From Oceanobacter antarcticus (GTDB taxonomy: Bacteria > Pseudomonadota > Gammaproteobacteria > Pseudomonadales > Oceanobacteraceae), in assembly GCF_044962685.1 (NCBI RefSeq), contig NZ_JBBKTX010000016.1, positions 66,008 to 130,007 on the forward strand: a stretch of 64,000 nt of DNA, written 5' to 3'. The translations under genes were made by a program, and so were the position numbers. The notes under the pieces are model-generated. The model was not told the DNA's origin, ran no database searches, and saw only the letters and a list, made by a program, of their open reading frames with translations. Positions 43,758-51,065 of this stretch are shown here, piece after piece; within the stretch, counting starts at the first letter, position 1, and every line of letters starts with the position of its first letter.

Positions 43758-43786
43758 CTGCAGCCCTGTCGTGTTCAGGGTTGCAG
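43758..43786. terminator. hairpin between convergent rsmJ and plsB
   Basis: CTGCAGCCCTG (43758-43768) pairs with CAGGGTTGCAG (43776-43786) over 11 bases with one G-U pair. There is no T-run. The location between convergent stops suggests a 3'-end element. Confidence 0.4.
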
Positions 43787-43795
43787 GGTCAGGAC

Positions 43796-46249
43796 TCAGA
43801 TACAACGCAAAATACTGTGCCGCACACTGCCGTCCAGTGCTTGCTCCAGCTGTTCGGTCAGTGCGACCAGGGCATCATCAAACGCCAGGACGTTATGCGC
43901 TTGCTGACTCAATATACCCTGATCTAACAGCTGTGAGACCAGCGTGCGAAACAGGGTGGCGTCAAAAAATTCCGGTGCATTCAAGCCATGCAGCAAGCTG
44001 ACCCGCTGTGCAATCAGTGAGCACTGTTGCTCCAGCTGCTCTGCTGTCAAGGTGCCGGAACGTCGTTGTCGGAGCAGCGCCAGCGCCAGATAGTCGCGTT
44101 CCAGTGTCGGCATCATCAGCTTGGCCAGTGCCGTGAGTTCGGTATAGCTGGCCTCTCTGTCATCCACGGCGCAGTAGTGATTGTCGCTGCATTCCAGATA
44201 ATTGGCGTCGCAAAGGGTTGCCAGCCAGCCGTCAATAACGGTGTCCAGTTGGGTTGTTGACCAGGGCAAAAATAGCTCTGCCTGCAGGTAGGGGTAGAGG
44301 GTCTGGATAAGTGATCGTAATTGCTCTGGTGGCAGTGGTTGGCGGTGCATCAGCAAGCAGCTCAGCACCGAGGGGATCGCCAGCAGATGCAGGACGTTGT
44401 TGCGGTAGTAGGTCAATGCGATCGCCTGGCGATCATCAGCGTATATCAGGTCACCCATGCTGTGGCTCTGGCGCTGAATACTGCCGAGGGTTTCGGCATG
44501 CTGAAGCCACTCGGCGGCATTACCCTGGGTGACTTGCGTGCGGCTACTCAAGGGCTGCTGGACAATTAATGCTGCCCAGTTTTCCAGCCGCTGAATCAGT
44601 GCTGCTTCTTCCATGGCCTCTCGTGGGCTTGTCAGTAATGCCATGGCGACCAGGTTGATCGGATTGACCGAGGTTGCCTGATTGATGCCAGTGACGATAC
44701 GGCGGGCCAGCTTGTCGACCACCGGGCGTGCCCAGTCGGGGCGATAGTGGTTGGCCTGATAATCCTGTTCACGCCAGTCCGGCTGTTGTTGATTGAGAAA
44801 TTCGGTCAGATAAATCGGTTCGCCAAAGTTGACCTGTACCTTGCCAAAGTTGCGCCGGAACGACTTCAGTGTGGTAATCACGCCGAGCAGGCTTTCCTTG
44901 CGCTTTTTCTTACCCTTCAGTTCCTGCTGATAACTGCCCGCTTCAAAGACTTTTTCGTAACCCAGGTAAACCGGCATAAACAGGATGGGCTTGCGGGCAT
45001 CGCGCAGATAGCTGCGTAATGTCATGGCCAGCATCCCGGCTTTGGGTTGCAGTGTCCTGCCGGTGCGGCTGCGGCCACCTTCAACAAAATATTCAGCGGC
45101 ATAGCCACGAGTAAAAATACTGTGTAAATACTCGTCAAAAACGGCGGCATACAGCGGGTTGTCGCGAAACGATCGGCGCATAAAAAATGCGCCGCTGCGA
45201 CGTAATATTGATCCGGCAACTGGCAGGTTAAGATTAATGCCGGCGGCAATTTGCGGGATTTGCAGACCATTGTGATAAAGCACATAAGACAGCAGCAAAT
45301 AATCAATATGACTGCGGTGACAAGGGACATAAATAATCTCGTTGTCTCTGGCGGCCGTTTTCAAAGGATCAATATGGCTGACCTGAACCCCATCGTAGAG
45401 GGTATTCCACACCCAGCTCAGTAATACATCCATAAATCGCACGGTGGTATAGGAAATATTGGAGGCAATTTCGTCGGCATATTTCAGTGCTTTCTGACGC
45501 GCCTGGGGCAGCGTCAGGCTGCGCTCCTGCATGGCCTGTTCAATCGCCGCCTGTACCAGCGGGCGGTTAGGGATCTGGCTGATCAGGGTGCGCCGATGGG
45601 ACAGGTCTGGCCCGATGACGGTCGCGGAGACCAGTCGAAAGTGGATACGCAGCAGCAAGGCTGTTTTACGCGCCAGTCGTGTGGGTGTGCGAGTATCTTG
45701 TGCCAGTCGTTGCATCGACACCGGGCGGCTGATGTGCACAAAGGTATTGCGGCCATTAAACAGGATGGCCATCAGGGTGAAAATACGTCCGCCAAGGGTG
45801 CCACTGTTTTGCAGCCAGATGCGCAGAAAAGAACCTTCTTTTTCTGGCCCCCGTCCCCAGAATACCCGTACCGGTATCACTTCAAGATCGCGATCGGGGT
45901 GAGCCAGCTGCCACTCGGCCAGTGTCTTCAGCGCTTTGCAGATCACCGGCTTGCCTGCTTTGCGGAAGGGGCTGCCAGAGCGGCGATAGACGTGAAAAAA
46001 AGGCTGCAGTCCTGCCTGGTTGAGTGGGCTGTTATCATCCAACGGACCGGTCCAGTCGAGTGTTTGTACCTCACGGTCAATTACCAGGGTTTCTGCCAAT
46101 GAGGGGTAGAGCAAGGCATAAACCCGCAGAGTTCCACCGGTCGCTGACTGCTGCTGGGCCGGGCCTATCAGGCGGGTTTTAAGCAGGCTGTATAGCAGTG
46201 CCTGGAGCCAGCCGAGTAGTCGTAGCTGCCAGCGGGAAAGCCGGTTCAT
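43796..46249 (-). CDS. plsB: glycerol-3-phosphate 1-O-acyltransferase PlsB
   Basis: An 817-residue PlsB, the inner-membrane enzyme that starts phospholipid synthesis. The acyltransferase HX4D motif is in VPCHRSHIDYLLLSYVLY (about 306-323). GAFFMRRSFRDNPLYAAVF, then EYFVEGGRSRTGR and ILFMPVYLGYEKVFE are the other conserved blocks. The start is the ATG at 46247-46249. It lies upstream of slyX on the same strand, but the gap to slyX means they may not share a transcript. Confidence 0.96.
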   Translation of the reverse strand: MNRLSRWQLRLLGWLQALLYSLLKTRLIGPAQQQSATGGTLRVYALLYPSLAETLVIDREVQTLDWTGPLDDNSPLNQAGLQPFFHVYRRSGSPFRKAGKPVICKALKTLAEWQLAHPDRDLEVIPVRVFWGRGPEKEGSFLRIWLQNSGTLGGRIFTLMAILFNGRNTFVHISRPVSMQRLAQDTRTPTRLARKTALLLRIHFRLVSATVIGPDLSHRRTLISQIPNRPLVQAAIEQAMQERSLTLPQARQKALKYADEIASNISYTTVRFMDVLLSWVWNTLYDGVQVSHIDPLKTAARDNEIIYVPCHRSHIDYLLLSYVLYHNGLQIPQIAAGINLNLPVAGSILRRSGAFFMRRSFRDNPLYAAVFDEYLHSIFTRGYAAEYFVEGGRSRTGRTLQPKAGMLAMTLRSYLRDARKPILFMPVYLGYEKVFEAGSYQQELKGKKKRKESLLGVITTLKSFRRNFGKVQVNFGEPIYLTEFLNQQQPDWREQDYQANHYRPDWARPVVDKLARRIVTGINQATSVNPINLVAMALLTSPREAMEEAALIQRLENWAALIVQQPLSSRTQVTQGNAAEWLQHAETLGSIQRQSHSMGDLIYADDRQAIALTYYRNNVLHLLAIPSVLSCLLMHRQPLPPEQLRSLIQTLYPYLQAELFLPWSTTQLDTVIDGWLATLCDANYLECSDNHYCAVDDREASYTELTALAKLMMPTLERDYLALALLRQRRSGTLTAEQLEQQCSLIAQRVSLLHGLNAPEFFDATLFRTLVSQLLDQGILSQQAHNVLAFDDALVALTEQLEQALDGSVRHSILRCI

Positions 46250-46317
46250 CCGTAATATCCTTGTTTGCTGTCATCGGAGCGATGCGGGGTTGATCATATA
46301 CTGCCAGCCCGATGAGG

Positions 46318-46563
46318 TTAATAATGGGGGGGTGGTGCATCATCCTGGGCGGATTTTATATCGCCTGTGTTGGCGGCCAATTGTTCCAGACGGCGGTTCA
46401 TGAGCTGCATGGCCTGATGGGCCAGAGTGAAGTCTGCAGACAAGCGGGTTATCTGATCATTCAGTGTTTCGACCGTTTCGTCCATATAGCTCAGCCGGGT
46501 TTCCAGTTCGGTGATACGATCCAGTGCGTGGATCAGTTCAGGGGCGTTTGGGGTGTTACTCAT
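46318..46563 (-). CDS. slyX: SlyX family protein
   Basis: An 81-residue SlyX: a coiled coil (ALDRITELETRLSYMDETVETLN-type heptads from about 10 to 55) followed by the family's terminal DDAPPPHY. The function is unknown despite the name (suppressor-of-lysis context). I chose the ATG at 46561-46563; a longer frame to 46602 lacks support. Confidence 0.9.
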   Translation of the reverse strand: MSNTPNAPELIHALDRITELETRLSYMDETVETLNDQITRLSADFTLAHQAMQLMNRRLEQLAANTGDIKSAQDDAPPPHY

Positions 46564-46701
46564 TCGGGTTTGCTCACTGTGTTGAGGGGCAATTGCTATC
46601 ATATTGATTTTTTAAGAGATTTAGGATTTCATGCAGGGAGGCTGATTGCCGCTATGATCCAGAATATAAAACAGTTTTAAACGTTAATTACAGGTATCGC
46701 A

Positions 46702-47136
46702 ATGGTTCGTAAATTAAGTCTCGCTTTGCTGACAGCTGTTATTGTGTCAGTTGCTTTTTGGTTGTCGTTTCAGGGGTTGATGGGTGATGTACAGTTGCCG
46801 CTGGCGCTACCGCTGATTGTCTTTGTTGCCGGTTTTGTCGCGGGTTTGCTGGTTGTCTCTCTGGCTGGTGCTGAGCAGCCTCCTCGTGGTCGCAGTACGG
46901 GCACTATTGTTGAGGAAGACGTTGAGGATGGTCGTGAGCGTGGTGTCGTGAAATGGTTTAATGTCAAAAAAGGTTTTGGCTTTATTACCTGGGATAGTGG
47001 CGAAGATGTCTTTGTGCATTTTCGTTCAATCCGTGGTCAGGGGCATCGCTCTCTGGCTGAAGGGCAAAGGGTCAAGTTTACTGTGGTACGGGGCGACAAG
47101 GGCCCGCAAGCAGAAGACGTGTCAGCGGTGCAATAA
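46702..47136 (+). CDS. membrane-anchored cold-shock domain protein
   Basis: A 144-residue fusion. Two predicted transmembrane helices lie at about 5-26 and 32-54 (LSLALLTAVIVSVAFWLSF; LALPLIVFVAGFVAGLLVV). A linker rich in Arg, Glu and Asp follows, then a CspA-type cold-shock domain from about residue 79. The domain has RNP1 KGFGFI and RNP2 VFVHF intact, so it should bind single-stranded nucleic acid at the membrane face. The same architecture is known in Pseudomonas-like bacteria, function not established. It is monocistronic, closed by a bidirectional terminator. Confidence 0.88.
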   Translation: MVRKLSLALLTAVIVSVAFWLSFQGLMGDVQLPLALPLIVFVAGFVAGLLVVSLAGAEQPPRGRSTGTIVEEDVEDGRERGVVKWFNVKKGFGFITWDSGEDVFVHFRSIRGQGHRSLAEGQRVKFTVVRGDKGPQAEDVSAVQ

Positions 47137-47151
47137 GCCGTCCTGATGCAG

Positions 47152-47187
47152 CATAAAAAAAAGCGGCGTTTGCCGCTTTTTTTTATG
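47152..47187. terminator. bidirectional terminator after the cold-shock gene
   Basis: A 16-base arm (47152-47167, A8 then AGCGGC core), a GTTT loop and the perfect complement (47172-47187) with T8. It can serve the plus-strand gene and any minus-strand transcript coming from the small ORF at 47206-47304. Confidence 0.93.
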
Positions 47188-47205
47188 GCGATTCTGTCCC
47201 GGTTA

Positions 47206-47304
47206 TTATGCCGAGGACGGATCCTCAGAGAGATGCAGGCTGGGCTGGTCGCATAATTGTGCTTCCCCCAGCCATGCCAGCAACAAGGTCAAATAGTGCA
47301 ACAT
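47206..47304 (-). CDS. candidate small protein (32 residues)
   Basis: A minus-strand frame reading MLHYLTLLLAWLGE, then AQLCDQPSLHLSEDPSSA. It starts at the ATG 47302-47304, preceded by a near-perfect GGAGGCGG site with 5-base spacing. A hydrophobic first half and a hydrophilic tail suggest a tiny membrane or leader peptide. A bidirectional terminator lies right behind it. No family is recognised, and so short a frame could be chance. The strong ribosome site and terminator are the only support. Confidence 0.4.
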   Translation of the reverse strand: MLHYLTLLLAWLGEAQLCDQPSLHLSEDPSSA

Positions 47305-47449
47305 GCTTTCCGCCTCCAGACCTGCTTGGGTGAGTACACTTCAAGCATAGACCAGATAGGGAAGTCCGGTGTGCGCCCACTGTCTCGAAAGCACTTTTCG
47401 TAACCTGCGGCCTTTTCCGCAGCAGGACAGCCCGGAGTCCGACAGCCTG

Positions 47450-48223
47450 CTAGTCTTTTAATAACAGGCTTTTTAACAGTCGCGGGTTACTCACAATCAG
47501 GTTGGCTCCCTGACGTATGCGCGGTTCGCCGTTCATGTCAGACATCAGGCAGCCCGCTTCGGAAGCGATCAGCCCTCCGGCGAGGAGACTGAATTCATCT
47601 ACGTTACTCAGTACTACGGCCTGGAAGCGGTCAGCAGCGACATAGGCAATAGACAGGGCGTTGGAACCGATGTTGCGCAACTCGTAGGTTTTGCTCATCA
47701 GCTTCATAATCCGCTCTCGCTGGGCGTAGGCTTCTTCACCTACCCCCACCGGCTGGGTATAACCCACGATGGCGTCAGTCAGGCTGTTGATGTTGCCGCA
47801 ACGGATACGGCGGCCGTTTAACTGGGCTCCGCGTCCACGAGAAGCCGTAAACTCATCGCCGTTGATTGGATTGGTAATCACCGCGTGTTCCGTCTTGCCA
47901 TTGATCTGGCAGCCAACAATGATGGCAAACGCAGGAATACCGACCCGGAAGTTGGCAATATCGTCAATGACGCAGATATGCCATACCGGTTGTTTTTCGG
48001 AACCAGAGTTCAGACCGGTTTCACGGCCGTTAAAGCTGTGCTCCGGGTAGGATTTTTTCAGTTCAAAGATGATGCTTTTTTCCAGACCAATAGTGCAGTC
48101 TGCAATAAACTTCGCTTTTTCCTGATCCGTACTTTGGTACGAATCGAAGCGGTCCAGTCGGCGGACCAGATCCTGACCCGCATTGCGCGCAGCGCGCAAC
48201 GCCAAGTTCACCATGGGCTGCAT
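47450..48223 (-). CDS. suhB: SuhB-like inositol monophosphatase family protein, catalytic residues lost
   Basis: A 257-residue protein aligning without gaps to E. coli SuhB (recalled from memory) over at least the first 220 residues, and encoded at the suhB position next to trmJ. The fold blocks are kept: EFTASRGRGAQLNGRRIR, IAYVAADRFQAV and LIASEAGCLMSD. The metal and catalytic sites are not. Residue 67 is Arg (E. coli Glu67), residue 84 is Cys (Asp84), 88-89 are Asp-Ile (Gly-Thr) and 212 is Ser (Asp212); only Asp87 remains. Phosphatase activity is therefore unlikely. E. coli SuhB has an enzyme-independent role in rRNA antitermination with NusA and NusG, and that role may be what is conserved. 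It is divergent from trmJ. Confidence 0.85.
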   Translation of the reverse strand: MQPMVNLALRAARNAGQDLVRRLDRFDSYQSTDQEKAKFIADCTIGLEKSIIFELKKSYPEHSFNGRETGLNSGSEKQPVWHICVIDDIANFRVGIPAFAIIVGCQINGKTEHAVITNPINGDEFTASRGRGAQLNGRRIRCGNINSLTDAIVGYTQPVGVGEEAYAQRERIMKLMSKTYELRNIGSNALSIAYVAADRFQAVVLSNVDEFSLLAGGLIASEAGCLMSDMNGEPRIRQGANLIVSNPRLLKSLLLKD

Positions 48224-48402
48224 TGCGATAACTATCTCTTAAAGAACGAGGGAACCGGCGATTATATCAGCACTGCTATGGTTGGCGAAGCACGTTTTCG
48301 CTACACTTCGCGGTTTTTAGCCGTTCCTGCGCCATTTGTTGGCTTGAAGGGGATGCAGGCAGCGAGTCATGTCTCAATGGCCACAGCTCCAGACGGCGTC
48401 AC

Positions 48403-48436
48403 AGATGAACGTAATAAATAGATGAACGTAATAAAT
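48403..48436. repeat. 17-base perfect tandem duplication in the trmJ leader
   Basis: AGATGAACGTAATAAAT occurs at 48403-48419 and again at 48420-48436, ending 10 bases before the trmJ start. Each copy contains an ATG that opens a very short frame (6 codons; and 10 codons ending just inside trmJ). Confidence 0.9.
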
Positions 48437-48446
48437 AAAGGTAAAG

Positions 48447-49349
48447 GTGGGTGAAGTGATTTCAGACGCAGGCGACCATTATCCTCTGCTCGATGCCATT
48501 GACATCGTGATGGTGAATACCACGCACTCCGGCAATATCGGCGCAGCAGCCAGAGCGATGAAAAATATGGGGCTTGGCCAGCTGATATTGGTTGACCCGA
48601 TTGCCACCGTTAATGACGAAGCGCTGGCCCGGTCGTCGCGAGCCGATGACATTTTACAGCGGGTGCGCATTGTACCGACGCTGGAAGAAGCGGTTGCCAA
48701 CGCCAGTCTGGTGGTGGGCACCAGTGCTCGCAGTCGACATATCCCCTGGCCGTTAATGACGCCGCGCCAGGCTGCCAGCAGTGTGTGCAACGTCGCCGCT
48801 ACAGGTGCTCGTGCTGCCCTGGTATTTGGGCGCGAGTCTCGAGGGCTGACCAATGAAGAGCTTCATCTTTGTCATGCACACGTCCATATACCAACGGTTG
48901 AATCGTTTTCTTCGCTGAATGTCGCTCAGGCGATTCAGGTGTTGTGTTACGAAATGCGTCTGGCTGCGATGGATGCTGCGGTCGCGGGTGTCGGGACTGA
49001 GGCTGTTATGGGCCAGCGCTGGGGCGTGGAATGGGATCATCCACCGGCAACCCATCAGGAACTGAACGGTATGATTCTGCATCTGGAACAAACGCTGGTT
49101 GATATTGGCTTCCTCGACCCCAATACACCCAAGCAACTGATGACCCGACTGCGTCGCCTGTATCAGCGGGCGGAGCCAGACAAGATGGAAATCAATATGG
49201 TGCGTGGCATGCTGGCTGCGGTTCAACAGCTGGTTGTGCGTAGCCGGGGTCAGCAACCACAGCAACCGTCACTACAGCAGCCGTCACAGCAACCGGATGA
49301 TCAGTCGCTGATGGGGGATGCATTTCAAGGGAACCGCTCTGATGTTTAA
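48447..49349 (+). CDS. trmJ: tRNA (cytidine/uridine-2'-O-)-methyltransferase TrmJ
   Basis: A 300-residue SPOUT methyltransferase that 2'-O-methylates position 32 of tRNAs. The signatures are IVMVNTTHSGNIGAAARAMK, ALVFGRESRGLTNEEL and the knot motif LNVAQAIQVLCYEM. A C-terminal dimerisation helix region and a Gln/Pro-rich tail (QPQQPSLQQPSQQPDDQ) end the protein; the tail looks lineage-specific. The start is a GTG at 48447, with another GTG at 48456 possible. It overlaps cysE by 8 bases. Confidence 0.93.
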   Translation: MGEVISDAGDHYPLLDAIDIVMVNTTHSGNIGAAARAMKNMGLGQLILVDPIATVNDEALARSSRADDILQRVRIVPTLEEAVANASLVVGTSARSRHIPWPLMTPRQAASSVCNVAATGARAALVFGRESRGLTNEELHLCHAHVHIPTVESFSSLNVAQAIQVLCYEMRLAAMDAAVAGVGTEAVMGQRWGVEWDHPPATHQELNGMILHLEQTLVDIGFLDPNTPKQLMTRLRRLYQRAEPDKMEINMVRGMLAAVQQLVVRSRGQQPQQPSLQQPSQQPDDQSLMGDAFQGNRSDV

Positions 49350-50184
49350 GCAACTCCGTGAAGACGTCGCCTGTGTGTTCGAACGCGATCCTGCGGCTCG
49401 AAACACGTTTGAAGTACTGACGACCTATCCGGGCGTACACGCCATTTTGCATTATCGGCTGGCCAACGGTCTCTGGCGGCGCGGGTTCAAATGGCTGGCG
49501 CGTTTGCTGTCGACCTTCAGCCGCTGGCTGACCGGCATTGAAATTCACCCCGGTGCGACGATTGGACGACGTTTTTTTATCGACCATGGCATGGGCGTGG
49601 TGATTGGTGAAACCGCCGAGATCGGTGACGACTGCACGCTGTATCACGGTGTAACGCTGGGGGGCACCAGCTGGAACAAGGGCAAGCGCCACCCGACCTT
49701 GCAGGATGGCGTTGTGGTCGGTGCTGGTGCCAAGGTGTTGGGGCCAATCGTGGTGGGCAAGAATGCTCGTATTGGTTCCAATGCGGTGGTCACCAAGGCT
49801 GTTCCCGAAGGCGCGACGGTGGTGGGTATTCCAGGTCGGATTGTACGGGTCGCAGGCAAGAAAAAGCCGTTGCCGGAAGGCACAGTCCGGATGGCCGAGA
49901 AACTGGGGTTTGATGCCTACGGTATCGCGGATGGCACACCGGATCCGATTGCCCGCTCGATTCACAATATGATGGATCATATGGATGCGGTGGACAGCAA
50001 AATTGATCGTATGTGCAAGGCGCTGCATCAGGTCGGTATTCACAGTTGTGATGATGCGTTGCCACAACTGGAGCGGGAGCACTTTGTCAGCCTCGGTGAT
50101 CTGGATGACCAGCAGCGCAGTGCCGGCGCTGACTCTGCAGACGATGACATGTCAGAGACCTCGAACCACAATGGCCCTGCTTAA
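49342..50184 (+). CDS. cysE: serine O-acetyltransferase
   Basis: A 280-residue CysE, first step of cysteine synthesis, feeding CysM at 31593. The N-terminal helices (FKQLREDVACVFERDPAAR) lead to the left-handed hexapeptide beta-helix: EIHPGATIGRRFFIDHGMGV, ETAEIGDDCTLYHGVTLGG, and VVGIPGRIVR. The catalytic His and Asp lie in FIDHGMG. The start is the ATG at 49342. Its last codon lies in a 13-base tandem duplication. Gene order trmJ-cysE-iscR is conserved in Pseudomonas. Confidence 0.95.
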   Translation: MFKQLREDVACVFERDPAARNTFEVLTTYPGVHAILHYRLANGLWRRGFKWLARLLSTFSRWLTGIEIHPGATIGRRFFIDHGMGVVIGETAEIGDDCTLYHGVTLGGTSWNKGKRHPTLQDGVVVGAGAKVLGPIVVGKNARIGSNAVVTKAVPEGATVVGIPGRIVRVAGKKKPLPEGTVRMAEKLGFDAYGIADGTPDPIARSIHNMMDHMDAVDSKIDRMCKALHQVGIHSCDDALPQLEREHFVSLGDLDDQQRSAGADSADDDMSETSNHNGPA

Positions 50185-50195
50185 TGGCCCTGCTT
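50170..50195. repeat. 13-base tandem duplication across the cysE stop codon
   Basis: AATGGCCCTGCTT occurs at 50170-50182 and 50183-50195. The stop TAA (50182-50184) is created at the junction of the two copies. Without the duplication the reading frame would continue differently, so the current C-terminus is a recent product. Confidence 0.9.
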
Positions 50196-50293
50196 GAGGG
50201 TGAGCAAAATAGTGCAAGCAAGATAGTGGACAACAGGATGTTGGTACAACCGAGAGACTTGAAGCGGGCCAAATTGACGGACTTTATGCCGAT

Positions 50294-50331
50294 ATAGTTG
50301 ACTGCAATAGTTGACGGTATTAGTCGGATAT
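50294..50331 (+). promoter_or_regulatory. two overlapping IscR type-1-like operators upstream of iscR
   Basis: The stretch 50307-50331 matches the 25-base type-1 IscR consensus (ATASYYGAC-N-RWWWY-AGTCRR-N-TAT) at all but two positions. A second, poorer copy begins at 50294 (ATAGTTGACTG) and overlaps it. They cover the -35 region of the iscR promoter, so [2Fe-2S]-IscR would block its own transcription, as in E. coli. Confidence 0.65.
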
Positions 50332-50340
50332 AAACATAAT
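50311..50340 (+). promoter_or_regulatory. sigma-70 promoter of iscR
   Basis: TTGACG at 50311-50316 and CATAAT at 50335-50340, 18 bases apart, 27 bases before the iscR start. The -35 lies within the IscR operator. Confidence 0.55.
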
Positions 50341-50366
50341 GCCGATCCGATCGGAGGAAGTGTTAT

Positions 50367-50849
50367 ATGCGACTGACAACCAAGGGCCGCTATGCGGTGA
50401 CTGCCATGCTGGATCTGGCCATTCACGCTGAGAATGGCCCTGTCAGCCTGAATGATATATCGGGTCGGCAGGGCATCTCGCTGTCGTACCTGGAGCAATT
50501 GTTTGCACGTTTGCGGCGTTGTGAACTGGTATCGAGTGTGCGCGGCCCAGGCGGTGGTTATCGCCTCAGTCGTGAGCTGGGTGCCATCAATGTTGCGGAA
50601 ATCGTCGACGCTGTTAATGAGTCTATGGATGCCACCCGTTGCAACAAGCGCGGCGATTGTCAGGAAGGACACGAGTGCCTGACCCATCATCTGTGGCTTG
50701 ACCTGAGTGACCAGATTCACGACTTTCTGTCAGCGATCAGTCTGCAAGAGCTGATTGTCAGGCAAGAGATCCAGAATACGGCACACCGTCAGGATATGCA
50801 GTCGGGTAATCGTATCAAGGCCTTCTTGTCTGACGCCATGAATGGCTGA
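50367..50849 (+). CDS. iscR: Fe-S cluster regulator IscR
   Basis: A 160-residue Rrf2-family regulator. The winged helix is at the N-terminus (MRLTTKGRYAVTAMLDLAIH, then GISLSYLEQLFARLR). The cluster ligands Cys92, Cys98, Cys104 and His107 (RCNKRGDCQEGHECLTHH) are all present and keep the E. coli numbering, so it should sense the [2Fe-2S] cluster supply. The GATCGGAGGA site precedes the ATG at 50367. Operators lie just upstream. Confidence 0.96.
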   Translation: MRLTTKGRYAVTAMLDLAIHAENGPVSLNDISGRQGISLSYLEQLFARLRRCELVSSVRGPGGGYRLSRELGAINVAEIVDAVNESMDATRCNKRGDCQEGHECLTHHLWLDLSDQIHDFLSAISLQELIVRQEIQNTAHRQDMQSGNRIKAFLSDAMNG

Positions 50850-51065
50850 GCAGCTTTGATATATGCTGCTGCGCGGTGGTCAGCGTTCTGCTCTTGGCCG
50901 CCATGCCCGGCACTGATAACAGCTGACACAACACCGATACTGCAGAGCGATTCTGCCCGGATTGGCGGTTGCCAATATTTATTGACGGTACTGGTTGTCG
51001 ATGTCTTGACCCGCGTGGCGGAGTCGCCACAATACTACCTCCGCCTGACGTGATTTGGATTTGCA

